From positions 15,551,385 to 15,615,384 of the forward strand of contig NC_088295.1 of NCBI RefSeq assembly GCF_032854445.1: 64,000 nt of DNA, read 5' to 3'. The stretch's first letter is position 1. The number at the start of each line of letters is the position of its first letter. Both the position numbers and the translations under genes were made by a program. Source of the stretch: Liolophura sinensis. Its lineage: Eukaryota; Mollusca; Polyplacophora; Chitonida; Chitonidae. This document shows positions 9,779-21,480 of the stretch, piece after piece. Below the pieces are notes generated by a model. It saw nothing but the letters and a program-made list of their open reading frames with translations. It was not told the DNA's origin and searched no databases.

Positions 9779-12700
9779 AGCTCGGCCGTTACACAACTAG
9801 TGCAATCATCAATCTCGATTTTCGGGCACCTGTTCACTCTTCACATACGTTTTTTGAGCACATGTTTCAAACACCCTAAAACCATGATGTACAACTGCAA
9901 TTGACCCAGTCGCCTGCAGCAATTACGCAGATGCTGACAACCCTAGCTGTTACCTTCTAGGCCTTCAACACAGCGGTCAATCCAGGCTAACGCTAGTCTC
10001 TCACAATCATGGTAGCAGATGGCCAGTGCGAATACATAGCCCTTATCGAGTCACAGAATTTGCAGCATAAATGCCCCATTGGTTGAATTTGTATTTCCAC
10101 GATGAAGTTTTATCCATTAGGCACATATGGACCTCTTAGGCGTGTTCAACTGGAATAGCAATACACCCATAAGATTAACAGGAAAACACAATTGTACCAG
10201 GATATTCAAAACATATCTTTTCTGAATTAAACTGAACTTATAACAGGATATTGGGAATTCGAAGTGTTGGGACGGCTCATCCAGCATGGCATCTGTGCCT
10301 GGAAACAAACATAAACTGATAAATAAAGCATTGGATTATATCCATGAAGTACAAAGGGTTAATCTATGAAGAGAGAATAGACGCAGACAATTGAAGAGGT
10401 AGAAGTCGTTCCAACTTTTAAGTAGCGAACCCAATCTCATTGAGCTATAAAAATAACACCAGTCCGCTGAGGATCGAAACATGCGATAATTATGGATAAA
10501 AAACCCAAGGGCATCTCTGAAATTGCCCGAAGTCTGTTAATTAAACTATGGTATTAATTATTTGCTCAGAGATTAGAAGCGAAGTATATTATTTTACTCC
10601 ACAAGTCAGGAAAAAGTACGTATATAAAAATGATGCAGTATATTATAATTTTTCAGTGAAATCTCATCTTAGGGCACTAAATTCTCTTTTTTATTTGAAC
10701 TTTGCAATGCTAACAGTATATACGGTCAGTGCGTGTTCACCTTATTTGCTGTAATAGATATAACATAGTAAAATAAATCTACATATATAATATGTGGTTG
10801 TAACGTCATTGATAACTTCTGAACGCTTCTACTTTTAGATCAGGACGATGACAAAGTACTCATCGTTTTAAAGTATAACTACTATTCGCTTTACGACATA
10901 TTTATGCTAATATCTGTTAACTGTATCGCTTTTTAATAGCCAAACACATTTTTAGACAGGTTAGTTTTTAGGCGCCTTCCCCTTTCCTTATGAAATCTCG
11001 ATTTACCTTAATTTCATCTATAGTTCTTGAACAAATACAGGGGTTCAGTATTTCATAGTTACATGTAGAAATTTGTTCTGTTTTCTGAGACTTTGAGCTT
11101 TAAAAACTGACATCAGTTTCCTAAATGAAACCGGCTGATAATTTCCTACTGATTTGCCGGTATCCATCCCACCTCACTCCAACACACATTGGAACTGTAA
11201 GGTGTTTACTCACATACAGTGTGCATTCACATACAACGCTAGAAGATCTAAAAACTTATCTGAAGCAGAGTTTTACTTGGTTTGCAGAAACCATTTATTG
11301 GTATGGGAAAGATAACGTATTAATATATATTTATATAACATAAAGAATCCAGATCTGTGGGTCTGTTGACCATCTGTTGCACGATTATCCATTATGGGCA
11401 CTGGAGTCACACAATATGTCACAGGACTATACCTCTACCAGCTCTCTTCACCTAATCGAGTAATTTATTACTCTAAACAACAACCTCCCGACCACAATCC
11501 GAAGATAACTAACACAGTAAGCTCTGACATTTACAACTTATTACGTGATGCTGTTGTTTGTTTGTCGTGCCAACCGCAGCATGGGTCTGTGGAGACATGC
11601 AGTAGCTAGTATTTCATCAAGCGCAACAGGCATGTGGCAGCCGAGAAGTGCGAACAGTAAGTCTCTCAAAACTGTGTCCAAATCTGCCAGATTTACAAGA
11701 GGTATATACATACAGTGAGGTATTACAAATATAGTTTAACATCAGTTTATCTGATTAATGAGGTTAAACCATAGAGGACATGACGAGACAGTACCCACAA
11801 GATGTGTTACACACGATTTACAAGGTAAGGACGCAAAGCAATTTGATCGAGATTTTGAACACGCTATGGATTTAAGGATGATACTGATCACGCAGACTCG
11901 TGCAAATCAAATTACCAATGGTGAACCAAGAAGAGCCAATGCTGAGACACGTCATGGTTATATCGTCCACCAATTTCATGGATATGTTTAACAGATGGAT
12001 TGGGTCGATATTACATGGGTTCATGAATACCTTACCCGATAATGTCAGCTGTGGTTAACACGCCGACTCAAAGCTTGCTCGCACTTCTGTGTGGTATCCT
12101 CGTGTGAAACCCACTGGCTGCCGTTACAGGATACAGTGAAACGACGCCAAAGTCAACGACAGGGGCGGTAATTCCTGACAATTGAACGTTCTAATCAAAT
12201 TGTCCCGGCTGAAAGTCCCGAGTGCTATTATCAGAGGTCCCGTGTGTCCGCTGTCAGAACGTCGTGTTTGGGCAGTAACCAGAGTGAAGTCAGACTCCGC
12301 GGACATCGATTCTGTCCTTCGCCGTTGCTGTTTGTAGTTTTCATACGATTGTATACAAATCAAACCAAATGGATGGACCAATATCGCGGTCGCGTTGTAC
12401 CCACGCTTGGCTATAGAATCTGGATATATGTATCCGACTATTATATGTATATATGTCATCGCAGGTCTTCCTCAACCCATGTTGGAGTTAGAGCGGTATA
12501 CACGCAATATCCCGGCGGTTCACCCTCAAACCACTACTGTACTTACGTCTTCCAGGTTCCCCACAAGTTTATTGTAACATATTAGCTTCGTCACCACGAT
12601 CTATCCCAGCTACCTGCCGCTTCTCATCACACCTGGTGGCCTACAACATGCTACATCGACATGCTACAGCAACAACAATAAGCCGGCCGTTGAACTTGTG

Positions 12701-13536
12701 CATCTATATTCGATGTCTGATCAAGCCAACAGCTGTTGTTACACTGCAATTTTATTCCCGTCTCTGGGTTATATTAACTCACTTTATTTCACATTCAGTA
12801 CGCGTGCGTTCTCACACTATCATTATTTCGATATAAGTTCGTTTTCTAAACGAGTATCTGCATATGAAAATTTATGGTCGTGCATCTAGGTGGGATAACA
12901 CCATGAGTGTGAAAGCTACACCTTAGAAGTGACAACATCAACGCAATGTCTGTTTTAATGGTAGACGGACTGCATCAATCCAGTCTAAGCTTTATCCTCG
13001 ACACTTCCTCGAAATTTTCTGGAATCATTTATTATTGACGAGAATAGTAATTTGCTAATCGAATCCATCGATTACTGGCATGTCTAGAAACAAAATGCTA
13101 TACCATCAGCGATGATGGATTCCATGAAATCCTCCACAGTTGCATCCCTTGATCTCCTCGCGTGCTCATCGTCTTCCAAACATAAACTAACAGCTAACGT
13201 TGTTAAGTGTCTCAGAGCCAATACTTCCTTCTCATGACCAGTAGTCCCGAGTCAATATAGACGCAGATAGCCATGCAAGGGTTTACACTGGAATAGTGGA
13301 AAACCGAGCTGTCATCTGTAGACGGTGCAATTCCTTCATTGTCGACAAGAACAGACAGCCGGTCCAATCTGTACTAATTTATAAAAATTAAGCCTGCTCT
13401 ATTGAAAGCTCGTTTTTGAATTTATTGTCAATTATAATTAACCATGAGAAAAAAAAAGATATTTTTGGCGAAGTATATTTATTTATTTAATTCACTGGTA
13501 TTTGACGCCATTCTCCGATTAAGGATACTTGATTTA
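9779..13536. other. Intergenic between genes A and B, no supported gene
   Basis: The first few hundred bases should hold gene A's promoter and 5' UTR on the minus strand, but I see no clear TATA box. The rest has scattered short frames without homology. Confidence 0.4.
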
Positions 13537-13760
13537 TACGACGGGCGGCCTTCATTATGGTGGAAGTAAACCGGGCAAAGTCGAGGAGAAACCCACGATC
13601 ATCCACACGTTGCTGCACGACAGACTTTCCCACATACAACCAGAAAGGAAGACAACAGGAGCTGGACTTGATCTCACAGCCGCATTGATGAGAGGCTCAT
13701 GGGGTCATTGCGCCGAGCTTGTAATTTTTGGAGCCGAAGATCAAGGCTCCCTGGAAACAT
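13537..13760 (-). mobile_element. tRNA-derived SINE (family 2), reverse orientation
   Basis: Reading the minus strand gives the family 2 landmarks in order: a CCAATGAGCC-like head, a GACTT...CTTTCTGGTTGTATGTGGG block, the GATGATCGTGGGTTT block, then the CCCGGTTTACTTCCACCATA block. Related copies lie in plus orientation at 39335-39600, 53670-53850 and 61312-61530. The 138-residue plus-strand frame at 13529-13945 is the antisense of this element and is not a gene. Confidence 0.75.
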
Positions 13761-16540
13761 CCTTGTTCAATCAAGGCTATACATGTATATTGGTTCATTC
13801 ACTGACTGATTCAGCTAATAAATTAAATTCAAGTGATAATAGCGTGACAAATCATAAAATAAAACATGCAAAGCGCGGCTTTCTAGTCAGGCTTTCTTGT
13901 GTGCTGTTGTACAGATGGAAGCTTACTATTGACCGAAGGATCTAGTGATATAAATAGGTGTATCCAAAAATAAAGTATGTTTTATTAAAAGATCGTTTTT
14001 GAATTTTCGTTAACTGTGATAATTTTTTTAGAAGTATTTACTAACGGGGTTAGCTATTTATAAGCGAAGAACAGTGTATCTTGCTGGAATCCTTTTCGTG
14101 ACCATACTAGGGCAACAAACATATTCAACAAACATTCACAGTCAACTCTGTAATCAAAGAAACAATCGATAAACATCGTTAAGCCTTTGCATAACGGTTA
14201 CAATAAAACCCTAACTGAGGTAAACTGATAAGAACTATTTCTCAGGATTTCTCAGCTTATGCGTGAGACCATTTGTCAACTATCACACTTGTTGTGATAT
14301 CTTCATAGGCTCTTCAATCCGCGACGGCTGGAGCACAGTCTAAGAGGGACAAATCGTGTAGCCATGTACATATCCAGCAGACTTCATCGGTTAGTCTTAT
14401 ACCTCAGTGAACTGTAGCGTGTAAGTTAACTGACCGTCCTCAATATATGTAACGGTACCTGTATAGCTAAGCCAGTAAAACTAAATACAGTATTGTGGAA
14501 CGGAGCTTAACATAATTCAAAAATGCATCTGCGTGCATTGAGGTTCATGGTATATAGTATCCATAGACCAAATAGAACAAATTTTTGTTCCTTTTCCCAC
14601 TGTACATGTGTTCGAATCCCGCTGTTGAATATTCGTGCTGATTTTGGGGGTGTGTTAAATATCCAGGTGGGTGTCTTCATTTATCCAGCCTAAATAACAC
14701 CATGTACATGTGGGACATTAGGTGTTCTAATCGAGGTAACAAATGCCCTTGTATCAGTGTGAATTCCGACAAACAGTGTTGATTATGAGGTTGCATAACT
14801 GTTATTCCGAGTAGTTAGTCTACCTTTAAAGGAGAAGAAATGAAAATATCAAACAAATACCATTTAAAAAGGGTATGCATTTCCTTGCAGGTGCATGCCA
14901 TAAAAAATTCTAACATGTGCCTCAAGTTGATAAATTTTAAATAAAGTCAACGCCAAAAAGCCGTTTTGGGCGACTCCATTTTGCCTAGAACTAGCCCTGA
15001 AGTCTTCTGTGTTAGGAGGAGAATTGCCGTCGGAAATCGCCGAAGTGCAGTTCGTACATTTCCGGTAGAACTCTTCTTCCCCCAAGGTAGCGAACATTAC
15101 AGTTCGTTTTCCTCTTGACGATCGGGAAACCGGGAATGTTGGACGTAGGTTCCGAGTTTACACGAACAGGCCGGCAGTTTTAACGACTCCCATTGGCCGA
15201 GAGGCAACACACCCCCAGCATAAATTACAAGGTGTTAAAGATGGAGGACGCGATGGACTCGGCGATTTATGCCAGCTTTTCCGTTTTCAGGCATTACATG
15301 TATGGCGAGGAAAAATGGTAAAATTATGCAGCAGGCACCACCAGAAAGAAAAAACGTGCTCTTTTCAGCCTATAGTGTCATGTTTTTAGGTTTTCTTTTC
15401 CTTTAAAGGACAAATGAGAACATCGTCATAAACTGTATAGCTACTGTGTCATCCGCTTGCATTATTATTTCACTGCTGAAGGAAGAATTTGGGTCCTGTG
15501 CTATTTAAGCACACCATGTTATGAATTATGTAATATGTAGGTTTGCTACCATGATATCTTTATACTTAAAAGAACGATTGTGGCGCTAGTTGATTAAATA
15601 AAGCATGTCTTCGGGATTTACTCGATGTCTTTTTTACGATACTGTTTACACGTACTGTTTTGATGTTCACGAAAAACATAAATAAAATAAACAAAAAAAA
15701 AATGGAAAAACGGCACGTGGTGTACCATGCAGATAATAAACAGACGACTTCGTTGATTTCCCACCACGTTGACTACGATCTACAGATTTTTACGATTCTG
15801 TTTCACCACTGCTTTGATTATCGCTTGCTGCAGAAAAAACACGGCACGTAGTATGCTGTGTGAGTAATAAACAAACGATTCCTTTTATTCCCACCGTAAG
15901 CTCCGGATCTCTTCTTCTTTACCTGCCTTTCTTATCTGCATTTTGGACATTTAATGTTTACAGATATTTATTCTGAAAAATTAAACTCACGGGACTAAGC
16001 GACTTTATGTTGTCTATTTTTATTCCTCACCTGTCTAGGTTTGATATTGTTTGTCAGCTTGGGTGAGGCTAAGCTGACAACTGTATGAGAATATCGTTCA
16101 GACAGGTCCCCTGTAGAGAGAAAGATCTCCGCTGTGACAGCCTCAGCACAGGCAGGAGTATAAAGCCTGGAGCAGACGCAATCTTGTCACTATGTTTTTT
16201 GAATGCCGAAGGTTGTAGATTGATCCACATCAGAGTGACGTCCCCTGGTTTTGTGCTTCAGCTGCGAGCCTGTTTTCCAATATACCTGCGGGTTCGATTA
16301 GGCCTATAGCTGGTGTTATGCCGACCAGGTAAACAAACAGGTATGTTACTTTGATCTGCTATGACCATACAACCTAGCCATTGTGACATGGACAGTATGA
16401 GTAGTTTGTATTGAATATGCTAGTATGGTAGGGCAGAATTTGTTGTGAGTGCCCTAATGCAGAGCAGGGTCACGGCGCCTAATTGATCTCAACTCAGAAT
16501 CGGCATATGTTAATGAGTTAAGATGTAAGGTGCCCGGAAA
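13761..16540. other. Intergenic with one GC-richer patch
   Basis: Most of this is AT-rich without coding signal. At about 15000-15330 the composition is richer in G+C and CpG, with an inverted CCAAT box (CCCATTGGCC, near 15188). A short plus-strand frame (ATG at 15241, 26 codons) ends close to a GGTAAA donor-like site. It could be a promoter with a first exon, or a repeat; I cannot tell. Confidence 0.35.
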
Positions 16541-16543
16541 GCA

Positions 16544-16606
16544 ATGGCGTTTGAAATAGAGCCGAACATGGAGGGGCGTTCAGGGAACCGTACGGTAGTA
16601 CCGTGA
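16544..16606 (+). other. Possible upstream ORF in the gene B 5' UTR
   Basis: A 20-codon ATG-to-TGA frame lies in the segment I take to be the first, non-coding exon of gene B. It would precede the main start and could dampen translation. It depends on the 5' exon being real, which I infer only from the donor and acceptor described for that exon. Confidence 0.25.
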
Positions 16607-17334
16607 TCACTGGTGTTTTACTTGTTTGTGGGATTACTGGAAGCAGTATCAAATATAAATCAGGTAAGAAAACTATCATCGGACTGGTTTTGGTCAGGTT
16701 GTATTGATTTTTCCAGTACGAATGACGAATCCGAATAGAACTCCATTTAGCATTTTCCCCAACCTTAAACTGGGTTACGTTCGGTATACCAGCTTAGAGC
16801 CTGTCCCATAGCTAAATATCGGTATTAGTTTGTTGAAGCATTCGACTTTACTCGCTGGAGCGGAAAACTAAAGTTGGTGGTATGTTCTCTTTGAACGTAT
16901 ATGTAACATTAATGAGACAATAGTTAACTGTTTGTGCGGGTACATTCATTATTTACAGCCTGGGGTCTGAGGATTATCCGTCTCTTGAATGGCTTGACGT
17001 TATGTACATGTTTGTGGACATGTTAAAAAATAGGTGTAATTAATTAAGTTGAAAAAAAAAAACAAACTCAGTTTTGAAAGAGTACAAACCACAACATTGC
17101 TATTTTTTGTATATAAACATGCACAGTTAATTTTGACCATTAGAACAGTCCATTACACACAGAGGTTAAAATGGTAAATAATGTGTAATGTTTCTCTCTC
17201 ACAGGTAGCGGGAGCTCTGCTCACTGTACGAAGCCCCCGGGGTCAGCACGCAATGAGCGGGAGGTTATTGTTTCAGTGCTATCGGAGCTGATTTACTTGT
17301 AAGTCCGGTGTGTGTGTCCTACTGTGTGACAGAG
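16607..17334 (+). other. Probable 5' UTR of gene B with one intron
   Basis: A strong donor CAG|GTAAGA ends a putative non-coding exon at 16663. A pyrimidine-rich acceptor TTTCTCTCTCACAG ends at 17204, and the next exon runs from 17205 into the ATG at 17335. The 5' end of the first exon is not determined. No TATA box is obvious. Confidence 0.45.
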
Positions 17335-18311
17335 ATGGCATCTAAAGTGGATGTGAAGCGGAAGATGTTCTGTGGGCGGGAGCTGAGGGCTTGGTCCTGC
17401 TGCGGTCCCTGTATGATCTCCTTTGGGATCCCGCTGATGATCCCTGGGGTGACTCTAACGTGTGTGGCCTTGTCTAGTAACACGGGGGTGGAAGCATTCA
17501 CAGGTTTGCACGTCACGGGCTTTGTGTTCCTGGCTATCGGTATATTTCTGATCTGCGCAGGATGTGTGGTGTATAATGTGTTCAGAGTTAAGGTCGGACC
17601 TCTGCCCATCGTTCTTATGTCTCATGCAGACCTCCGACTGACACATAGCCAACGGCTCTACTTCCATAATAGACCCACCTTTGAGATCCGACCAAACTCA
17701 GCCAAGTCGTCTACCTGCTTTCGAATAGAGAATGAAGCGAAAAATCATCGTTCATCGGACAAGGTGTCCAAAGTGACGAAACTGCCGGAGAAATTCAACC
17801 GCCAAAATGATGACGTAAGTGCTACTAATTCAAAACCATCTACTTCTCTTACTAATCCAAAAGACAAGTCAACTCGTCAGAGAGTGGAAAGCGACAGCTC
17901 TGAGGCAAGCAGTGGGGAGACAGACAGTGATGACTACACGTCCAGTAGTTACTCTAGTACTGATACCTCTACCAGCGCTAGCGAAACATCCCTGCCAAGG
18001 CCACCCCCACCTGAGCCCAAAACAATTACTAACATCACAGTGGCCGCAGCTTCTGATGGTGTTGTAGCTACTAACAATGTTGAAACTGTTCACCGACCAA
18101 CACAAAAGGCAGCACGTGGAAAGTTTACGCAACTCGAGAGCTTAACACACGACACTGGTTCACATCGTGCCAACTTAGCGCGACTGGAAGGTTCTCAAAA
18201 TTCAGGTGATTATCATTATAATGATACTGGTATACGACCAAATGAGGACGTGAAGTCAGAGGAGCTCAAACCCTCCTCTGTAACGACCAGAGCCTGGTAT
18301 ATAAGCGACAG
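17335..18311 (+). CDS. Gene B coding exon 1
   Basis: This encodes residues 1-325 and two bases of the next codon. The donor is ACAG|GTATGT after 18311. If unspliced, the frame would run only to a stop ending at 18342; the spliced product is favoured because the next exon continues the same Ser-rich character. Confidence 0.75.
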
Positions 18312-20509
18312 GTATGTGAACAGCCGTCGCATTATCCCGTGATGATACAGTAGCCTGCACTAGAAGTAGTAGCACTTGTAGTCGTAGCAGTAGCAGCAAC
18401 AATGTGCTTCACATTCTTTCCTGAGATCATCAAGTCCAAAGACACCAATTGTTGTTCTTAGTTTTGCTGTTTTCCCAATCTACTCCAATCCACTTACCAT
18501 TTGTCAACCCAATTCTTTTTCTTGATTTCCCACCTACATTTTGCTGTTTGGTTGTGACTTTATGGTGGTCAGTATTGCTTCATCTTCCCACCATCCATGT
18601 ACTTGTTTGCTCATTTTGTGTCTACCTCGACAAATTCAAATTCAACTGTCTATTCAAATGGTATTAATTATTATTTAAAAAGGGATGTAAAACTAAACTT
18701 TTAACCCAAACCAGTATACAAATATATGTACAGTTTTAATACAGTCTAAAACTACACCTAATACAACGCTTAACAACTGGATCCGTCATTTTCCTTGCAC
18801 ACAAGGAAAAAACAAGGAACAAGTTCATTTCCTCTCATTTTGTTAACTGGTATAAGTCCAGGGGTATCGGCATTTCCGGAATCACATGAAACTACAGATT
18901 TCAGTGAGTTGTCAACTTTCTTTCACATACTTCGTCGCTCCTCCTGTACTGTTAGTAAACAATTTATCTTATTCATTGACAGTAATGACCGTTTCTAGAA
19001 ATGACCGCGCAAATCAATCTCAATCAAAATCAAAACCTTCTGGTACAATCTTTACAGTTTTAGCCCAGTTTTCATTCAAAGCAGTCAAGACAACATTGAT
19101 CACAGGCTCAGTTCTTCTTTGATAATTCAAAGCTAGCAATCTGCATAGAATACCATTTCTTCGTCGGGAACTACCACCGTATTAAGCAACCCCCAAAACT
19201 ATTTCATCATAGGGAAGAGTTACGACCTAAATCAAATTGGCTCCTTGCTTGTTGTTTAGCAAACTTCTTAAAACACCATTGGCGATTATTCCTAGCGTAA
19301 TAACAAAAATCACCTCGAACTCACAGGCTTCGTAAGCTGCACAAACAACTCTCGCGTCGCCTAAATATATTTGCTATAAGCTGATTAACGGCCTTGTTTT
19401 AAGCAATCGTTATTACTCTATAAAATGTTTGAATTTTACAGGCTAATCATATCCTTAAATTACCATTAAGCGTGTCATAACATCGTATTAAAAAAAACTA
19501 TTATAGTCGTTTTATCATACTTTCTGTATCAGTATCGCATCAACACTGAGTCCACAAGGTTACTTGAAAGAGGATATATCGTAGATAATTTTGCAAATTA
19601 TCGATCAGCGCAAATTCAATTGAATTTTTTCTGTTATTTTAGAATTGTCCATATATTACCTTTCTTCAGATATCAGCCTAGTCTGTGCACATGTTGCCGC
19701 TCTAAATCGGTATTAAATTTACTAATATTTATATAGCCGGTTTTTATATCTTTTTCAAACCATAATCATTTTAATACTTTAAATAATGTATTTATACTTT
19801 TCCATTCCGGAAAAACTTGGGATATATGATTACAATTGTAAAAGTCAAATGAACGTGTAATTGAACATGAATATCTACTGTGATACACTGTGGAATATTT
19901 CTGTGGCTTGAAGAATTAGTATTAGTATTTTGTTGATTTAGTAGTAAGTCTAATCTGTTTAAATACCATTGACTGGGTCAATATAAACAGACCGTCTCCA
20001 TTAGCTCAACTAAACCTCCATTCACTTACCGTACCTTTTTACTCTGCCATCAGGGCAAATTGTTATTCGACCTAATCTTAAGTTTCAAATTAAAAAAAAT
20101 GTAGTTTCTAATGAGCTTCTTGATCTTATCCCATGACTTCCTATTGTACAAGTGTGACGTCTATACGTGTGAACAATACAGTTATCTTTGTAATCAGCTT
20201 TCTTCATTTCAAATGTAGGCCCACCCTTTAATGTGCTATATTAACTAAATAAATCTTCTCTAATATTTCAGTGAAACTGACACCAGTCCACCCATAAACC
20301 GGACATCTCGCCCTGGAGCTTCTGGCAAGAGGTTGTCCAATCTTTTCGTTCTGTCCACTAGTGAAGATGACGCGGACGTCTCAGAGAGCTACAGCGAGGA
20401 CAATCTGTCGTCCAGTGAGCGAAGGATACGAGTAAACAGTTCACATACAGCCCCAAGGCAGACCTTACCAGCACGACAGCTTAGTTCTGAAAAGGACCAA
20501 GTGCAATAA
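17335..20509 (+). CDS. Gene B: two-helix membrane protein with long Ser-rich tail (two coding exons)
   Basis: Joining 17335-18311 to 20272-20509 gives 404 residues in one frame. The start is the ATG in AGAGATGGC; the frame further upstream has no ATG. After a basic N-terminus with C13, C22, C23 and C26, helix 1 spans about residues 25-47 (GxPLMxPG core). A loop of about ten residues follows, then helix 2 at about 58-80. The cytosolic tail holds an extreme Ser/Thr/Asp/Glu tract (about 186-219) followed by a poly-proline PPPP motif (222-225), suggesting phosphorylation and SH3/WW-type contacts. The second exon adds a further Ser/Glu-rich stretch ending in KDQVQ. The plan resembles genes A and C. 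Family and function are unknown. Confidence 0.78.
20272..20509 (+). CDS. Gene B coding exon 2
   Basis: The acceptor TCTAATATTTCAG ends at 20271. One base completes a Ser codon, then 78 codons stay open to the TAA at 20507-20509. The peptide is rich in Ser, Arg, Glu and Asp (SEDDADVSESYSEDNLSSSE) and has no membrane segment. Confidence 0.72.
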
Positions 20510-21480
20510 CTTGATCTGAGTGTAAACATACCATAAGATGCCAAAACAAGAAGTCGATCTGATGACGAGAAAGTTGAGCCTAACCACTCTTCAAAATGCA
20601 TCGTAAAATTGGTATATCCATAGTTAAGGTTATCAAAACTCCTTCTACTTGACAATCCTATGAACTTTCTAAACTATTATTATATAAGCCAAATGTTTTC
20701 ATAGCTTAATCCGCACCCCCCCCCCCCCCCCCCCACCACACGTATAGCAATCTTTGGCTTTAGACATTAAAGTGCTTTATAAAGTATTTAGTACGAAAAA
20801 TAGACTTGATATGATTGTCTGTTAATAACTTTGCAAAGATCTCAAGAGCGTGTATACTACAAGTGTGTTCAGCTTGAAAAAGCATTTTATTTTTTTTAAA
20901 ATCCAATTTGATTTATTTTAAGTAACAATTCTATATTGTAGATAGGTACATATTTAGTTAAGACATAGTTGACGTCATTGTTTGTCTTGCTACGCTTAGA
21001 TCTTTGACATCATTGTCAACCTTATGAGTCATACGAGTATGTTTTCACAGGATTATTGAAATATTTAATGGTAAGGAGCGACAAGATGAAACACAACCCA
21101 ATTCTTTTACTATGTGGTGTTGAGGGTAAGGCTGGGGTGGGGCCAACAATTCCTTCTTAGGTACCGGTAGTGGGAATGGCATAAAAAGCATGTATTCACT
21201 GAGTGATGGCATGAACCAGTACTGTTATACATTCCACGATTATTTGTCACTTTTAAATGATATTTTGTCTAAATTTGTATATATTTATGTACATATATTC
21301 TACTATTGAGATGTTTTTAATCCATTCATCTATGGTCTGTGATATATCCATGTTGTTGTTGTTGTTCCTCTGTGATGTCTGATCTGTTGGTCACTTGCAC
21401 ACTTAATGCTCATGCTCTGACTGTGATCTCATCGCGCTCATGCCAATCACAGGCACACCAATAAATCCTCGTGGGATTAC
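20510..21480 (+). other. Probable 3' UTR of gene B
   Basis: Downstream of the TAA lies non-coding sequence with a run of about 20 C (from 20716). A canonical AATAAA at 21460-21465 is the likely polyadenylation signal. The end is inferred from that signal only. Confidence 0.35.
20716..20738. repeat. Poly-C tract
   Basis: A run of about 20 consecutive C residues. It is prone to replication slippage and sequencing error. Confidence 0.9.

Noticed and set aside
12244-12585. 113-codon plus-strand frame with overlapping minus-strand frame
   Set aside because: No domain, no conserved motif and no splice support; the composition is that of random sequence.
13529-13945. 138-codon plus-strand frame with apparent protein-like composition
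   Set aside because: Most of it is the antisense of a family 2 SINE found three more times in the window.
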